Origin: Nymphaea colorata
Taxonomy: Eukaryota; Streptophyta; Magnoliopsida; Nymphaeales; Nymphaeaceae
Direction of reading: 5' to 3'
Length of the DNA stretch: 64,000 nucleotides
Assembly: GCF_008831285.2 (NCBI RefSeq)
Contig: NC_045149.1
Coordinates: 13,232,629-13,296,628 of the forward strand
Of this stretch, positions 62,581 to 64,000 are shown piece by piece. A model generated the notes under the pieces. It was not told where the DNA came from. It saw nothing but the letters and a program-made list of their open reading frames with translations, and did not search any database. The stretch's first letter is position 1. Each line of letters opens with the position of its first letter. The translations under genes were made by a program, and so were the position numbers.

Positions 62581-64000
62581 ACCGGGTACCCACCGGTGCC
62601 CAAGCTTACATGGTGGCACACATTCAGCTTGTGCAGAAAAAGTTCAAATGTTGCCTTAACGAGTGGCTTAGTGAGATTGTCAGCAAGAGACGATGTATGT
62701 TGAACTTGAACCCTCCTCTTGGCAATACGATCCCTTACGAATGAACATCTATATCTACATGTTTGCTTCGCTTCGTGAATGAAGGGCGGGATTGATTGAA
62801 AGGCTATCGGCACCATGCTTGTCACCCAACTGCCTTCAGCAGCGACTTCGGTGACTCCATGGCATTCTGCCTTGGTACTAGAGCATGAGACAGACTTTTG
62901 TTTTCGAGAGCTCCATGATACAAATATTAGTCCCAAGGAAGCACGCACTGACGGCTATAGATTTACGGTTTGCATGGCAGTGGGCTCAACTAACAACCCT
63001 ATAAAGTTATAAGGATGCACCGTGATCCACTTAAGGCATAAGAAGAAGATAATTTGAAAATATGCCATGTTCAATTGTGCCCTTAAGATATCCACTTTCC
63101 AATGCTCCAATGATCAATAGTGCGAGCATGCACCAACTGGCAAACCCGATTGACACTAAAAGATACATATGGTCGAATTATATTTAAATGTCGCAAAGGT
63201 CCAACAACACTTAGAAAAGAGTAGGATTTTCAAATCTTGCACTATCGCCATTCTAAAGCTTGGTCATTGTAGCCATGGGACTAGAGACATGGTTGGCTTC
63301 ATGCATATTGACTCCCTTAAGCAGAAAAAGAATATGTTTTTCTATGATACCATCCTTAACACAAGTCACCTTCGCACCTGGAAAAAAAAAATCACTTCAC
63401 CAAGATTTTTGAAAGCAAACCTCTTTCCAAGTAAATCAATAAGACATGAAATAAATTTGTCGTATCTTCCACTAATAAGTATACGATCCACATAAATGAG
63501 AGCAATATCAGAAATTTGGTGGAAGTTGGAAACAAACAAGGAAGTATCTATCTTAGATTCAATATCAATAAAGCCAAAGTCATGCAGGTTATCTATCAAT
63601 TTTTGATACCATGTTCTAGGTTCCTGTTTGAGACCATATAAAGCCTTGTGAAGTCTGTATTCATACTCACGCTTAGTCGGATCTATGAAGCTGGTCGATT
63701 GTTCCATGTACACGACTTGTTCAAGAGTGTCACTTAGAAATGCATTGTTAACATCAGCCTATTGAATTTTCCATCTTTTACTGACTAGCAAAGAGAAAAC
63801 TATTCAAACTGTGACGGGCTTCACGGCAAGACAAAAAAATCTTCTGCCTTGTCTTAGTGAAAGTCCTGAGCAACCAGCTGGGTCTTGTACCTTTCCTATG
63901 AGCAATCTGCCTTTCATTTAATTTTAAATATCCAGTTATTCCTGTTTTAGAGCAACAAGCCTCCACGACTGATTCTGGATTAAGGCCATCATCTGTTTCT
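62553..64000 (-). pseudogene. Ty1/copia pol relic running off the window (copia-6)
   Basis: Minus strand. 63780-63990 holds the start of RT in pieces. 63366-63713 holds RT with VYMEQ-like start, [20 protein letters not shown] and the active-site strand IALIYVDRILISG, where YVDD has become YVDR. 62553-62948 holds the RNase H end (IFVSWSSRKQKSVSCSSTKA, then ADNLTKPLVKATFELFLHKL). About 63000-63350 is non-matching or decayed. A different copia lineage from copia-1/2/3. Confidence 0.82.

Overview
The window is plant nuclear DNA (angiosperm type). It contains one host gene that can be recognised with confidence, surrounded and filled by transposable elements. That gene, on the + strand, encodes Mediator subunit 16 (MED16, also called SFR6). 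Twelve coding exons (11184-59734) have clean GT/AG borders, match the known plant protein in order, and end at a real stop codon. The first exons, which should encode roughly the first 150 residues, are not visible and probably lie upstream. The lineage cannot be fixed from sequence alone. Very long, TE-filled introns (10.7 kb, 18.1 kb) fit a large-intron genome such as a magnoliid, an early-diverging angiosperm or a similar plant.

Layout. 1-2700: microsatellite, a decayed endogenous pararetrovirus (Caulimoviridae-like) segment and small DNA-transposon relics. 2703-8036: degenerate Ty1/copia element (minus strand). 8072-10922: a 2.85 kb solo LTR with a perfect 5-bp target duplication. 11184-12268: first two visible MED16 exons. 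12269-22921 (intron): an old Ty3/gypsy relic split by a young copia element (13030-17741, LTRs differing at 3 of 193 sites), a processed PDS5 pseudogene, and another gypsy tail. 22922-41524: nine more MED16 exons, with introns holding hAT and copia relics, a palindrome-rich element, a homopurine tract, a plastid psbC fragment and a second copy of the long LTR. 41525-59587 (last intron): a gypsy/copia mosaic, a 10 kb chromovirus whose reverse transcriptase is split by a 4.56 kb hAT transposon, and a 1.87 kb deletion-derivative copia. 59588-59734: last MED16 exon. 59735-64000: downstream sequence ending in another copia relic that runs off the window.

How it fits together. All introns still have usable splice borders, so the gene may tolerate the TE load. 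However, exon 22922-23514 lacks one G in a G-run, which breaks the frame of the predicted mRNA. This is either a sequence error or a real lesion. No retroelement in the window has an intact polyprotein, and the hAT transposase is also broken. Target-site duplications and nesting give a relative chronology: gypsy relic before copia in intron 2, and chromovirus before hAT in the last intron.
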